From assembly GCA_944548615.1 (NCBI GenBank), contig OX155951.1, positions 21,278,648 through 21,342,647 on the forward strand: a stretch of 64,000 nt of DNA, given 5' to 3'. The notes beneath the pieces were generated by a model. The model worked only from the letters and a program-made list of their open reading frames with translations, was not told the origin of the DNA and searched no databases. How positions within the stretch are numbered: position 1 is the first letter of the stretch; each line of letters begins with the position of its first letter. The position numbers and the translations under genes were made by a program. This stretch comes from Micropterix aruncella (lineage: Eukaryota; Arthropoda; Insecta; Lepidoptera; Micropterigidae). Of this stretch, positions 10,905-21,578 are shown piece by piece.

Positions 10905-13900
10905 ATGAGCCTTCGTAGTGGAAAAAGTCGTCGCGACCCACAAGCAGCTGACCGCAGCGCTGCGAGGGACGGCGACACCGTGACAGAGGTCACAATCCAA
11001 GATTCACAGATGAGCGACCTAGCAACCACGAGCGTCACGGTAACACGAGTTGGCAACTCGCCTCAGGGGGCAATGGGCCCACCGACCGCGCAGCCACTAA
11101 CGCCAGCAGCTCGGGTAGCAGGCGCATACCCGGAGCGCGGCACGCCGTACGTCGTGGACAATGCAGCCGCTATAACTCAAGGGGGTGCGACAGGAAGGCC
11201 CGCCGACTGGACAGCGAGTCTATGCAGCCGTGAAAGCGGCATGACGCCGCACAGTAGGTGCAAGCGTCGCTTCGCCGAGGCAGCACAGCGAGCATTTCGC
11301 GAGAAACAGCGGATTGAGGACGAGATATCCGAGCTGCGCGATGCTTCCGAACGAACGATGCTCCGTAACCGAACGGAGACGCTGCAGGCGAGACTCGCCG
11401 ACCTGCGCCGAGCCACGGAACTCGAGCAAGACATCATCGTCGCTGAGGAAGAAGAGGCCGAGGACGCTCCAAGCCTTGGACGTTCGATGGCACGCACACG
11501 GATTCCCCTCGAGAAAACTCCCATACCGCAGTGGATCGACCACTCAAACCAGGCGGTAGGGGACACGGCGCAGCGGCAACGAGCGGGGGATATGGACAAC
11601 TTCGAAGGCGCTTTCCCGCAAGCACCAGGCCCGCCACAATCACCGACACCGCACGCGACCACTGCGTGCGAAGGGATTCTCTTGCGGCATACACTGCCGC
11701 GGGAATTGCCGGTGTTCGACGGTGACCCAGAACGGTGGTTGGTCTTCGCGTCACAGCTGGAGCAGCAGACCCAGATCTTGACGCGAGCTGAAGTAATAAT
11801 GAGACTACAGCGGTGCCTGAAGGGAAAGGCGTATCAAACTGTGTCCGCTCTCCTCTCCGATCCAGAGCAACTACCACGGATAAGAGAGATACTAGAGCGA
11901 CGATTCGGGAGACCAGACCTTCTCATCGGGCGCCTTATCAACCACGTGCGCGGCTTGCGGCCATTGACCAGCACTTCAACAACAAGCGAAGAAGTGATCG
12001 ATTTCACGGTGACAGTTGGCAACCTCATAGCTTCACTGAGGTCCCTGAAGCGGCCAGAGTACGCGTATAACCTGGAGATGCTGCGCGAACTGGAAGCCAA
12101 ACTGTCGGGCCATCACCTGTCGGGCTGGAGTGAAGCCATTATAGAGAAACACGGAGGCAATCCGTCATTATTTGATTTCTCAGAGTACATGGACAAACTC
12201 GGGCGACAGGCCACGGCGGTGAATCGAGCCAACTGGGGAGTTAAGCCGTCCAAACCGAAGGGGTACGAGTCGAAGCCTGCACCGAAGCGGGTGTACACGA
12301 CGCACGCCGATACAGAGCAGTCGACATCCGCTTCAAAGCAAGCGCAGCCGAAACCGAAGAACTTCACGAAATACACGAAGAACACGCCGCCCGCAGCTTC
12401 CGGTCCACAGGAAGGCGGCCCGAAGTGCGAGATGTGCCTCACGCGAGGACACATCCTCGCGCGGTGTAAGAAATTTCTGAAGTTGACGGAAATCCAGCGC
12501 TCAAGATGGGTGCAGAGTTCCGGAGCCTGCTTCCGGTGCCTCAGGACGGGGCACTACGCACGGAACTGCCGCACCGCCCAAGAGACACACCCACTGCTCG
12601 TCGACAGCAAAAGGGCGGCGCGCTCACCACCGCGCCAGGAAGAAACAGATGAAGACCAGAAGGATGTCGCCGGCAACAACTACCATGTCAAAGCGGAGCG
12701 GGCAACAGAAGGGCAGACCTTCACATGCGTCGCCAAGCCAGATGTGTTGCTGCGCGTCGCCTCAATAGTATTAAGGGGTCCCAAAAGCAGCATCCCGATA
12801 TTAGCTCTACTTGACGAAGGGGCAAGCGTCACGCTGATTGAGGACAGCGTGGCGAGGGAAATCGGCGTCTGCGGGAAGCAGAGCGCGATTGTCCTTAAGA
12901 GCGTAGCGGGACCACGCAAGGAAAAATCCCGACTGGTGGACCTTGAGGTGAGGGACGCCCTGAACTCAGAATGGCATCAGATGACGTCCGTCCACACCAT
13001 TGAAAGGCTCAATGGACCCGAGCAAGAATCTTTGGGAAGCAAATGGGACAAATGGCCCCATCTTAATGGCATACAGATACCGGAATATCGGGGCAAGGCA
13101 CAAATGATTATCGGCATGGACAATTACCGCCTCATAGCGCCACGAAGTATCGTCTGGGGACCACCAGGGTTGCCCACCGCCACCCGGAGCTTGCTCGGGT
13201 GGACGATCAGCGGACAGGTCCAGAAGAACTCGGACCAAGCGGCAGTTTACCACACAGGCATGGAGTCGCTGGACCAACTCGTCAACGACTATCTGCAGAC
13301 GGAAGAGTCAGGCGTGGCCGTGCGGCGACCGCAACAAAAACGACATGAGCATGCGGAGGCGGCAATGGCTGCCACAACGCATTGTCAGAACGGCCGTTGG
13401 GAAACGGGCCTGCTCTGGCGCCACGAGGGGGAGAGGCTCCCCCCGAGCCGCTTTCATGCCGTCAGCCGACTAAAAAGTCTGGAGACAAGACTCAGGAAGG
13501 AGCCCGCCGTCGCCGAGGCGTACTGCGCCAAGATGAGCGAGTACGTGACAAAGGGATACGCCGTGGAGCTTCCTGAGGAGGAAATACGTCGGCACGGACC
13601 ACGTACATTCTACTTGCCACACTTTTGCGTCGTGAACCCAAACAAGCCTGCCAAGATAAGAATCGTCTTCGACGCCGCTTCCAAAGTAAGCGGACGGTGT
13701 CTCAACGACGCTCTGGAAACAGGGCCGGATCTCCTGAACGCTCTGCTGGGGATCCTGCTGAAATTCCGTGAAAAAGCCGTTGCATTCACCGCGGATATAA
13801 AAGAAATGTTCCTGCGAGTCCAGATCCGAGAGGCTGATCAGGACTCACAGCGGTTCCTGTGGCGGAATCTACGCACGGATCAGGAGCCACGAACATACAA

Positions 13901-15977
13901 GATGCGATCAATGATATTCGGCGCCTCGTCATCTCCTTGCTCAGCCCAGCATGTAAAGAATATGAATGCACAGGCCCACGCGGGGGAGTTCCCGGAGGCT
14001 GTGGCGCCGATCATTCATAAGCACTACATGGATGACTACATTGATTGTGCGGACAGCGAGGAAGAAGCCATACAGCTAGCTCGCAGCGTCACTGAAGTCC
14101 ACCGAAGAGGAGGATTCGAGTTATGCGATTGGAGCAGCAATGCCGCGGCCGTATTGACTGCAATGGCAGCCAAACCGACTGGAAAAATCAGCCTTAACCT
14201 GGGTAAGGCAGGAGCATCGGAACGGGTCCTCGGCCTGGAATGGGACCCGGGGGACGACAAGCTATCATTCAGCTGCAAGTTTCCCCGCGTCGACGCAGCA
14301 ATCCTGGCCGGCGAAGAACGGCCCACGAAACGGCAAATGCTAAGCTTGGCAATGAGCATCTTCGACCCTATGGGACTGCTGTCTCCATTTACCATCAAGG
14401 CGAAGATCTTACTACAAGAGGTCTGGAGGTCACAGATTGACTGGGATCAGGTGCTGTCTGAAGACACATACCAAAAATGGCTACGCTGGCTGGCAGAACT
14501 GGATTGCATCAAGGAGTGCAGGGTGCCAAGATGGTACAGACCGGCAGATACAGCCAACCTCACGCTGCACGTCTTTTGCGACGCATCCGAATCCGCCTAC
14601 GCTGCGGTAGCCTACTTAGTGAGCAAATCGGACACGGTTAGGAGTGTGGCCTTTGTCGCCAGCAAGGCAAAAGTGGCACCTCTTAAACCAATGACAATTC
14701 CAAGAATGGAATTAATGGCCGCAGTGATCGGAAGTCGATTAGCAGCCACCATCAAAAAGGAGCCAGTTGTGCTCTGCCCGAAGCACCACTTCACTCGGCT
14801 GCTCATTAAGCATCACCACCAACAGGCCGCTCACCAAGGACAAGAAACGGTGCTAAACAACATACGCCAGCGATACTGGGTATTGTGCGGCCGCACCGCA
14901 GTACGTCGAGAAACAAGGGAGTGTCGAACGTGCCGGTTGAAGAAGACACAGCCCGGCACCCAACTGATGGGGCGACTACCGGCCGCACGATTGGCACACC
15001 ACTGCAGACCATTCACGCAGTGTGCCATCGATTATTTCGGGCCCATCAACGTATGCATCGGCAGACGCCGAGAAAAAAGATACGGCGTGTTGATGACCTG
15101 CCTCACCACCAGAGCGGTACACCTGGAACTCGCGGCCTCGTTAACAGCGGATTCCGCTATACAAGCGATCGTCAGGATGGCCGCGAGACGGGGATGGCCC
15201 AGGGTTCTCTTTTCAGACAATGGAACCAACTTCCACGGGGCTGAAAGAGAGCTCAGAGAGGCATGGGCAGACGTCGACAAGGACAAGCTGGCCAACGGAC
15301 TATCAGCCAAAGGAGTACAGTGGAACTTCATTCCAGCGTCAGCACCTCACATGGGTGGGAGCTGGGAGAGGATGGTGCGATCCGTTAAAACCGCCCTCTA
15401 CGCGATACTCAAGGAGCAATCGCCGAAGGAGGAGACACTGCTGACAGCGCTGGCTGAGGCGGAATTCATAGTAAACAGTCGTCCGCTCACACGCGTATCT
15501 GGTGACCCCAGTGATGAAGAAAGTCTGACACCAAATCACTTTCTCATTGGGTCACCGCAGCCAGTGCTACCGTTATGCCCCCCAGACGAAAGGGTGGACC
15601 TTCGGAAGCAGTGGCGGTACAGCCAAGCCTTGGCGAACCAGTTTTGGAAGAGATGGGTGAAGGAATACCTTCCCACTCTAGCCAAACGAACAAAATGGCA
15701 CGAGCGCAACCGCGACATAGCCATCAATGACGTCGTGTTCATGGCGGAACCAAACACGACTCGCGGGACGTGGACTAGAGGTGTCGTAACCGCTGTACAC
15801 CCGGGCGCAGACGGGTTGGTACGAGTGGTCGACCTCCGCACCGCAACAGGACGGGTCAGCCGAAGACCCATCACCAAAGTGGCCGTAATTCTAGAGGCCG
15901 AAAATGAAGACACGGGACGTGTCGAGGGGGAGGATGTTGCGACGCCGTCAGTAGCGACGTCGCCGGCCGTAAAATAG
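10905..15977 (+). CDS. BEL/Pao Gag-Pol polyprotein, internally deleted in RNase H
   Basis: Single frame of 1,690 codons. In order: a charged N-terminal region with a coiled-coil-like stretch near residues 120-180; a DUF1759-like Gag domain (about 265-440, starting LPVFDGDPERW); two CCHC zinc knuckles at 508-521 and 542-555; an aspartic protease around D637 (LLDEGAS); reverse transcriptase with YMDD at 1041-1044; the start of RNase H (D1226 in FCDAS, E1269 in PRMEL); integrase with a zinc-binding H/C region (H1294 to C1340/C1343) and catalytic D1376, D1438 and E1488 (spacing 61 and 49); and a DUF5641-like C terminus (about 1565-1665). Between about residues 1283 and 1291 the protein jumps from RNase H straight to the integrase N terminus. 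The later RNase H aspartates and the linker normally found there are absent, yet the frame is kept. The last 14 codons and the stop lie in the 3' LTR. The ATG at 10905 is the first good start after the primer site. Confidence 0.93.
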   Translation: MSLRSGKSRRDPQAADRSAARDGDTVTEVTIQDSQMSDLATTSVTVTRVGNSPQGAMGPPTAQPLTPAARVAGAYPERGTPYVVDNAAAITQGGATGRPADWTASLCSRESGMTPHSRCKRRFAEAAQRAFREKQRIEDEISELRDASERTMLRNRTETLQARLADLRRATELEQDIIVAEEEEAEDAPSLGRSMARTRIPLEKTPIPQWIDHSNQAVGDTAQRQRAGDMDNFEGAFPQAPGPPQSPTPHATTACEGILLRHTLPRELPVFDGDPERWLVFASQLEQQTQILTRAEVIMRLQRCLKGKAYQTVSALLSDPEQLPRIREILERRFGRPDLLIGRLINHVRGLRPLTSTSTTSEEVIDFTVTVGNLIASLRSLKRPEYAYNLEMLRELEAKLSGHHLSGWSEAIIEKHGGNPSLFDFSEYMDKLGRQATAVNRANWGVKPSKPKGYESKPAPKRVYTTHADTEQSTSASKQAQPKPKNFTKYTKNTPPAASGPQEGGPKCEMCLTRGHILARCKKFLKLTEIQRSRWVQSSGACFRCLRTGHYARNCRTAQETHPLLVDSKRAARSPPRQEETDEDQKDVAGNNYHVKAERATEGQTFTCVAKPDVLLRVASIVLRGPKSSIPILALLDEGASVTLIEDSVAREIGVCGKQSAIVLKSVAGPRKEKSRLVDLEVRDALNSEWHQMTSVHTIERLNGPEQESLGSKWDKWPHLNGIQIPEYRGKAQMIIGMDNYRLIAPRSIVWGPPGLPTATRSLLGWTISGQVQKNSDQAAVYHTGMESLDQLVNDYLQTEESGVAVRRPQQKRHEHAEAAMAATTHCQNGRWETGLLWRHEGERLPPSRFHAVSRLKSLETRLRKEPAVAEAYCAKMSEYVTKGYAVELPEEEIRRHGPRTFYLPHFCVVNPNKPAKIRIVFDAASKVSGRCLNDALETGPDLLNALLGILLKFREKAVAFTADIKEMFLRVQIREADQDSQRFLWRNLRTDQEPRTYKMRSMIFGASSSPCSAQHVKNMNAQAHAGEFPEAVAPIIHKHYMDDYIDCADSEEEAIQLARSVTEVHRRGGFELCDWSSNAAAVLTAMAAKPTGKISLNLGKAGASERVLGLEWDPGDDKLSFSCKFPRVDAAILAGEERPTKRQMLSLAMSIFDPMGLLSPFTIKAKILLQEVWRSQIDWDQVLSEDTYQKWLRWLAELDCIKECRVPRWYRPADTANLTLHVFCDASESAYAAVAYLVSKSDTVRSVAFVASKAKVAPLKPMTIPRMELMAAVIGSRLAATIKKEPVVLCPKHHFTRLLIKHHHQQAAHQGQETVLNNIRQRYWVLCGRTAVRRETRECRTCRLKKTQPGTQLMGRLPAARLAHHCRPFTQCAIDYFGPINVCIGRRREKRYGVLMTCLTTRAVHLELAASLTADSAIQAIVRMAARRGWPRVLFSDNGTNFHGAERELREAWADVDKDKLANGLSAKGVQWNFIPASAPHMGGSWERMVRSVKTALYAILKEQSPKEETLLTALAEAEFIVNSRPLTRVSGDPSDEESLTPNHFLIGSPQPVLPLCPPDERVDLRKQWRYSQALANQFWKRWVKEYLPTLAKRTKWHERNRDIAINDVVFMAEPNTTRGTWTRGVVTAVHPGADGLVRVVDLRTATGRVSRRPITKVAVILEAENEDTGRVEGEDVATPSVATSPAVK
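15924..15934 (+). other. Polypurine tract
   Basis: GAGGGGGAGGA lies directly before the 3' LTR, as expected for the plus-strand primer. It is inside the Gag-Pol coding frame, so these bases also encode protein. Confidence 0.85.
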
Positions 15978-18259
15978 ATGATTTACGGCCGCTATAAGGG
16001 TGCCCGAGGAAACATAAGAAATTTGCAGAAAACTCATTTTTTCGAGAAAAATGGCAAAATTGTCTCGGGTTACCTTTATAGACATCACAGGCGCCGCTTA
16101 GAGCGGATCGAGCGAGCGAGACGGCCTACGGCCGCCCGCTCCCACACGGATCGAGCGAGCGAGACGGCCTACGGCCGCCCGCTCCCACACAGAGACCGAG
16201 CGAGCGAGACTCCCTACGACCGCCAGCTCTAACATAGCTAGGAGACGAACTTTGGTGCCGAAAACGGACAGTATTGAACTCGTCAAACCGGAAATGAAAG
16301 CGGGAAATACTGCCCGAAACAGTTGTATAAGAGTGGAGGTACATGCATATAGCACCCCTCTTACGACCTGCCGTGAAAATTCACGAGTTTATAGTAAGAA
16401 ACCGTGAAACACGAGAGAAAACACGTGGTATTTTCTACTCCCAAAAATAGTGAAAAACTGTTATAGGGGAGTAGAAAACAAGGCACCATCACCACCGACC
16501 ACCGGCAAGTAAACAGAAACACAGGAATCATCGATTCAAGTTTACGTTGCCGGAAAATTGCCCTCAGCCGATTTCGAAGATACTAGCAGACACGAAAACA
16601 ACGGGAACGCATACGTGAGGTACCGGGCCAGACTCTGATGATGTTTGGAACCCGAAGAATCCACTCCAAAGGAAAGGATGGGTTTTGAGCCATTCTCTGA
16701 TTGGTTGGTTGCCGACCAATCAGGAATGCGCTCTAACGAGCCAGTAGCCGCCAACCAAAAACTGTTGGTCGGCCCTGAAGTCTGGACAAATACGTAGCGT
16801 ACCGTAACGGCTTTTAGAGGAGAGGAGATAGCTTTTCTCCTAGGAGAGTGCGAGAGGTCAATAGAAAAGGGAAGATCCCCACCTTTCACGGAAAGCTGTC
16901 CGCGGCGTGTCATTGGTGGACACGAAAGCAGGTGCACAGCAGGTGCACGGCGAGAACCGCGGAAGTGAGTACAAATATGGGCCCCTGGGCCATACCAAAT
17001 CACTCGCTCTCTCAGTTCCACAGGAAACAGTCAACCGACTAGGAAGGAAGGAAGGAACCCCCAACGACTACTAGGACCGCGACCTGGAACCGCTCCACTG
17101 CCCTTGCAGTCTGGAAGCCAGTCGCGAGCGGCTCTACTGCACCGTGCAGTATTGAGCCCGTCCAAGTAAAGGACACTACGGTCGACGAGACACTCTCTCC
17201 TATTCGGGGAGTTGAGTGCCGGTCCGAGTCGGGAATTACGGTCCGACTCGTGATTTACGGTCGACGGGACGCTCGCTCCAGTCGTGGAGTTCGAGCGCCG
17301 GTCCAAGTTGGGACCTTCGGAGAGCCGGGTCCACGCGGCGCACACGCGGTCGGACGGCGCACACAGGCGCAGTCAGACACACGCGGGCGCAGACGGGCGC
17401 ACAAAGGCGCAGTCTGGTGCACATCGGCGCACACGCGGCGCACACGCGGTCAGACGGCGCACACAGGCGCAGTCGGACACAGGCGGACGCAGCACAGGCG
17501 GACGCAGCACAGGCGAACGCAGCACAGGCGGACGCAGCACAGGCGGACGCAGCACAGGCGGACGCAGCACAGGCGGACGCAGCACAGGCGGACGCAGCAC
17601 AGACAAGCGCACCCAGGCGCAGTCAGGCACACGCAGACGCACACAGGCGCACACAGGCGCACCCAGGCGCACTCAGGCGCACTCAGGAGCACGCAGGCGC
17701 ACAGAGACGCCGCTCGACAACCGACCACGAAAGATCTTGTTCGACCCGCTGCCCGGGAAGAACAGGATAGCGACACTTAGAAAATAAGATTAATTTTTAT
17801 ATACTGATTTTTACTTTACAATAAAGATTTCAATAACGTTGTTATGTACCTAGGTTAATTATATACTTATGTCTGATTAGTAAAACTGTATACTTGTTAA
17901 GTACACTGTTGTAAAATAGTATTTTGTTATGTACCTTGTAAGATTCATGTATGTAAATTGAAATGTATGTACCTTGTATCTAAGCGACGATATTCTTAGA
18001 CTCTAAAATTATCAAAAAATAATAGGCCGTGTTGGCACTAGTGAGTCGAAGGCGTGTTTTATTGGTGCAGGGGACGGGGAGTAAAACGGTGGTAATAGAC
18101 AGACTGAGGCGTATCGAGGCTTGCAGCAGGTGTCGTGGCCGCCCGTTACGGGGCAAGCGGCGACCAAGCGGTGGACCTCTTTTTACAGTCCTGGGTTCAC
18201 ACAGCGCTGGGTCGGTCCGTGCCACAGGGCACTGCATATGTTGGGCAACGGGCGCAACA
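15935..18259 (+). repeat. 3' LTR of BEL/Pao element
   Basis: Copy of 8505-10829 with no difference noticed; every derived frame has the same length and sequence as in the 5' LTR. It supplies the last codons and the stop of Gag-Pol (15975-15977). AATAAA is at 17820-17825. Confidence 0.96.
15965..15990. other. Hairpin enclosing the Gag-Pol stop codon
   Basis: GGCCGTAAA (15965-15973) pairs perfectly with TTTACGGCC (15982-15990). The UAG stop (15975-15977) sits in the 8-nt loop. The 5' LTR has the same hairpin at 8535-8560. Confidence 0.8.
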
Positions 18260-18264
18260 ATGAT
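18260..18264. other. Target-site duplication, right copy (ATGAT)
   Basis: Matches 8500-8504 and marks the right edge of the BEL/Pao insertion. Confidence 0.9.
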
Positions 18265-19165
18265 AATCTGTGATAATACCAATTCGTATTATAAGGTTTA
18301 AACGTGTAAAACTAAGGGCGACGTATCCGTAAGACAAATAGGTTTTTTCTTCAGTTTTGAAATATTCTCGCCAGACTAGCTTCGTTAAACTGTAAATAAG
18401 CAAGATTGCTTTTTTGGGCATTTGATGATCGACCCTAGTAAATGGAAAAGATTTATAACTGGAAAAAAGTATAATTCGATTGTACCTCTGCTCACCCTCG
18501 TACCGCATAATCCTTGCCAGATTAAGAATTTCTTGATTAGCATCAATAATAGACCAGATTTAAGAACTTTCACAAACTGGTAAAAAAACTCCTGAAAATA
18601 TTCACTACCTCTCAGACTACAAGGCAAGCTTACTATATATGAAATGACGAGTCAGACTCGTGAATTGTTGCTACTCCAAAACATGCGCATGGCGAGTACC
18701 AGGCGTCAAATGTACCCAAAGGATTAACTCAACATACCTTCTTCATTCTTAACGAAATGATGTTCTATGAAATCGGCATCGAATTCTCGACTATACATCT
18801 CGGAAGTCGACTTGTTAATTTATTATCGAAATAGCGTTAAAGTAATTGATGATGAGCCGTCAATTAACCTTTGAGTATTGCGTTTGCTTATCGTTTGAGA
18901 AACTTCCGAGCCTCGTCTGTTTTATGCTAATAGGGCGCCAGTAATTGATTACAGCCTGTCGCCATCAGACCCTCGAGTGACGTTGCTAGATGTAAGCGAT
19001 AAGCAGATAAACAGTGTTTTATACACGCTGAAAATCGAAATAGATACGTCGATAAAACATCTTAAGACGCCGTTAAAGTGCTAGTTCTTTATACAAAACG
19101 CCAATGTAAATTGATCTCGAATAAGAAATGTCAGTGTCATGAAACCTAACATAGCGTTAGACAAC
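18265..19165. other. No recognised gene
   Basis: Host sequence to the right of the retrotransposon. Frames on the minus strand at 18197-18627 show no recognisable domain. Confidence 0.5.
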
Positions 19166-19177
19166 AGTATCGTACAA

Positions 19178-19377
19178 TCAAAGACTCTCGCGGTTGTTTG
19201 ACATTATAAATAAGATAAAAACGAATTTACCGCGTGAAGTTTGTAACACTCGACGTTTCGGCAATGTTGCAACCGCCGTTAGACATGTCTACCCTGGACA
19301 ACGGCGGTTGCAACATCGCCGAAACATCGGGTATTACAAACTTCACGAGGTGAATTCGTTTGTATCGTATTTATAAT
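19178..19377. mobile_element. Foldback element, copy 1, with 12-bp direct repeats
   Basis: Two inverted arms of about 80 bp (roughly 19200-19279 and 19300-19377) surround a short spacer. The arms contain CGTGAAGTTTGTAA, CGTTTCGGC and TGTTGCAACCGCCGTT and their complements. The 200-bp element is flanked by AGTATCGTACAA at 19166-19177 and 19378-19389. Related copies lie at 42543-42753 and, as one arm only, at 50187-50290. Confidence 0.85.
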
Positions 19378-19389
19378 AGTATCGTACAA

Positions 19390-19904
19390 GGTGCTGATTG
19401 AGTATATTTTCGAAAAAAAATGCCTAAAACGATAGCTATTATAATTTTAAAGTCTAATAAAACTTTTTTCAACATTTTCTGAATCTGTACCATTTAAGAT
19501 AAAATGATAAGAATAATCTGCTGTTCACAAAAATATCCAAAGACAAGTTTTTTCACGAAGAAAGTCAATTATTTAATTATCTTGTTTAGTTTGATGTGCA
19601 TGATCCCAACTGGGAATGCAACACTTGGTTGCCTAGACATCCTGTATTATTTTCTTTATATCGCATTCAACATATCGTATACAAATTCTATCTTTCTAAA
19701 TTTATAATCCTAATTATGGTTTTAGATTCTACATACATATATATCAACCTTGTTATGCAATATGGTGAGCACATTATTATAACTGTGCCGTTCTTCAAAA
19801 AGCATTTTTGTAAAACGCTATTTTGTAATCGCCGTTATGTGCTCCAATAAAGAAAATAAAAATGATCAACTTTGTGATAAGTTTCATGACACTGCGATTT
19901 TACC
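19390..19904. other. No recognised gene
   Basis: AT-rich; frames at 19504-19850 are Ile/Leu/Phe-rich and match nothing I know. Confidence 0.5.
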
Positions 19905-20270
19905 ACGACTGCCTAACAAAAAAGGAGTCTTATGTGTTTAAGGTTCATATATGTATGTTTTCCGTTTCTTTATTCCACCATAACTTCTAAACGCCCAAAC
20001 TGATTTAGAGGTATTGTTAGAATCGTTATGTCATCTCGAGTGTCATAGAGTACCTTAACTCAAGTAAATAGTTGTCTAAATGTCCAAATCTCCAAATGTC
20101 AATAAATCGTGTTTGTGTGTCAAATGAAAGGCGTGAATGAGAACATTCCGAAAATATATATTTATCTATATGGATCAATACATAAACCGCAAATATAAAA
20201 AAACCGGCATAGCAAAAATTATAAATACAGTAGTTCAATTTTTATAATGGTAGTAGTGTTTTCATTCCTT
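19905..20270 (-). mobile_element. MITE-like repeat, ACACGACTGCC family, copy 2
   Basis: Starts CACGACTGCCTAACAAAAAA and ends ATGGTAGTAGTGTTTTCATT, so both ends carry the family terminal motif in inverted form. The internal blocks match the copies at 5.2, 45.3 and 53.9 kb. Confidence 0.8.
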
Positions 20271-21109
20271 TTAATATTTTAATATTAAAATACTTGTTAT
20301 TCGAAAGTAGTTTGGATTGGTATTTTGTATGAAGAATGAGTGAGGAAAGTGCCCCCCCCCCCCCTCCTTTGGCGGTTTCCTAAACTACCTATTATTGATG
20401 TTACATCCGGGAACCGCGTAAAATCACTAGTCACTCAGAAGCAATGTCAACAGAGGCAGTGATAGCCAGTCCATTAAACCATTTTTCCTCACACAAAGGG
20501 GAGGATCGCGTGTATCGACCGTTTCTCGTCATATTGTTTGGTGTGTGTATTTGGAAATTGTAACGTAGGAGCGGCTAAAAGCAGAAATTTGTCAACAGGG
20601 TGTCCATTAACTAAAACGTACGTATTCTAATTTTCTGTTCGTTTTAGGGGGGGTGGGGGACAGCAAATTTAGCAATTCTAATAGCATCAACGTTCTGGCC
20701 CGGCCCACTTCGATATTAGTTGGTGGTTACGCATGGGTTCGAGTTGTAATTAATGTTATTATGCCATGACGCATGGCGCGTGTCGCCCTTGAAGCGTTCA
20801 AGGAAAAAAAGCCCCCAAAAGCCACCTGTGACTGAGTAGAGTGGCAACGGCTGGGGCCACGCGGTATTTTAACTGGTTTAGTTAAGATGAATTCTCGAAG
20901 TGTAACTAACAACCATGTTTTCGTTTCGATCACTCAAGTGGGGTATTGAACTGATTTATTTTATTACCAGCATTGTGTGTGTCACGGATTTCAGTATGAA
21001 CATCTAATTAGGTATGCTATGGCGAGCATTACTTTTCTTTTAGTGTGGGCTGCTTGGCTGCGAACTTTAAAAAATCTACTTACTTTTGTGTATGTATATT
21101 GGATGCACT
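20271..21109. other. No recognised gene
   Basis: Contains a run of C (about 20351-20363) and a G-rich stretch near 20648. No supported coding region. Confidence 0.5.
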
Positions 21110-21122
21110 GCATACAACTAAA

Positions 21123-21564
21123 TGGCCCTGGGAGCTAATTGGCCCATGATGAGGTGGCCACGATGACCCATGTGTTCAGGGTCGGTCACACTCACGGGTC
21201 AACACCCATCCGATGGCCTCCACGCATGGGGTGCGAACCTGGGTAGGACACTGGGTCAACCAGTCTCCCCTGGGAATCAAACCTCTGGCGCTCCTGGACG
21301 GTCTGCGCACCGAGCGGCGCAAGCCAATCGATTGCGCTCTCCGACTAACAATCGGGGGAGTCTGGAAACTGTATTGTTTCCTACAGTTTGGTAACACTGG
21401 CTATCTCGCGGTAAGGCGTTGGCTTCTTGCGGGTTGTGACGTAGCTGGACGTTGGATTTGTTCTGTCCAAAGTCTTCTACGTTCACTGCAGGGCGACAGA
21501 ACGAGAAAATCGTTAAAACGTCCTGTGGTGACGGGCTCGCCCGTTGTAGTTGACACCGCAAGTT
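21123..21564 (-). mobile_element. Unclassified short interspersed element, copy A, with 13-bp TSD
   Basis: 442 bp in reverse orientation. It begins (minus strand) CTTGCGGTGTCAACTACAAC and ends near GGGCCAATTAGCTCCCA. It is flanked by GCATACAACTAAA at 21110-21122 and 21565-21577. Compared with copy D (52144-52806) it lacks about 220 bp of the middle. It has no open frame of its own; the frames seen in it differ between copies. The long target duplication suggests insertion by a LINE-type mechanism. Confidence 0.85.
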
Positions 21565-21578
21565 GCATACAACTAAAC

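Larger units (their letters stand above)
8505..18259 (+). mobile_element. BEL/Pao LTR retrotransposon, full length
   Basis: A 9,755-bp element bounded by two LTRs of 2,325 bp that begin TGTTGC and end CAACA. It is flanked by a 5-bp direct repeat ATGAT (8500-8504 and 18260-18264). It has a primer site at 10837-10853, a polypurine tract at 15924-15934 and one Gag-Pol frame at 10905-15977. The DUF1759-like Gag region, protease-RT-RNase H-integrase order and DUF5641-like C terminus place it in BEL/Pao (established family architecture). I saw no difference between the LTRs, implying very recent insertion. It is GC-rich against AT-rich surroundings. Confidence 0.96.

Noticed and set aside
11177..12100. 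Minus-strand and alternative frames inside Gag-Pol
   Set aside because: Shadows of the strongly biased codon use of the real Gag-Pol frame.
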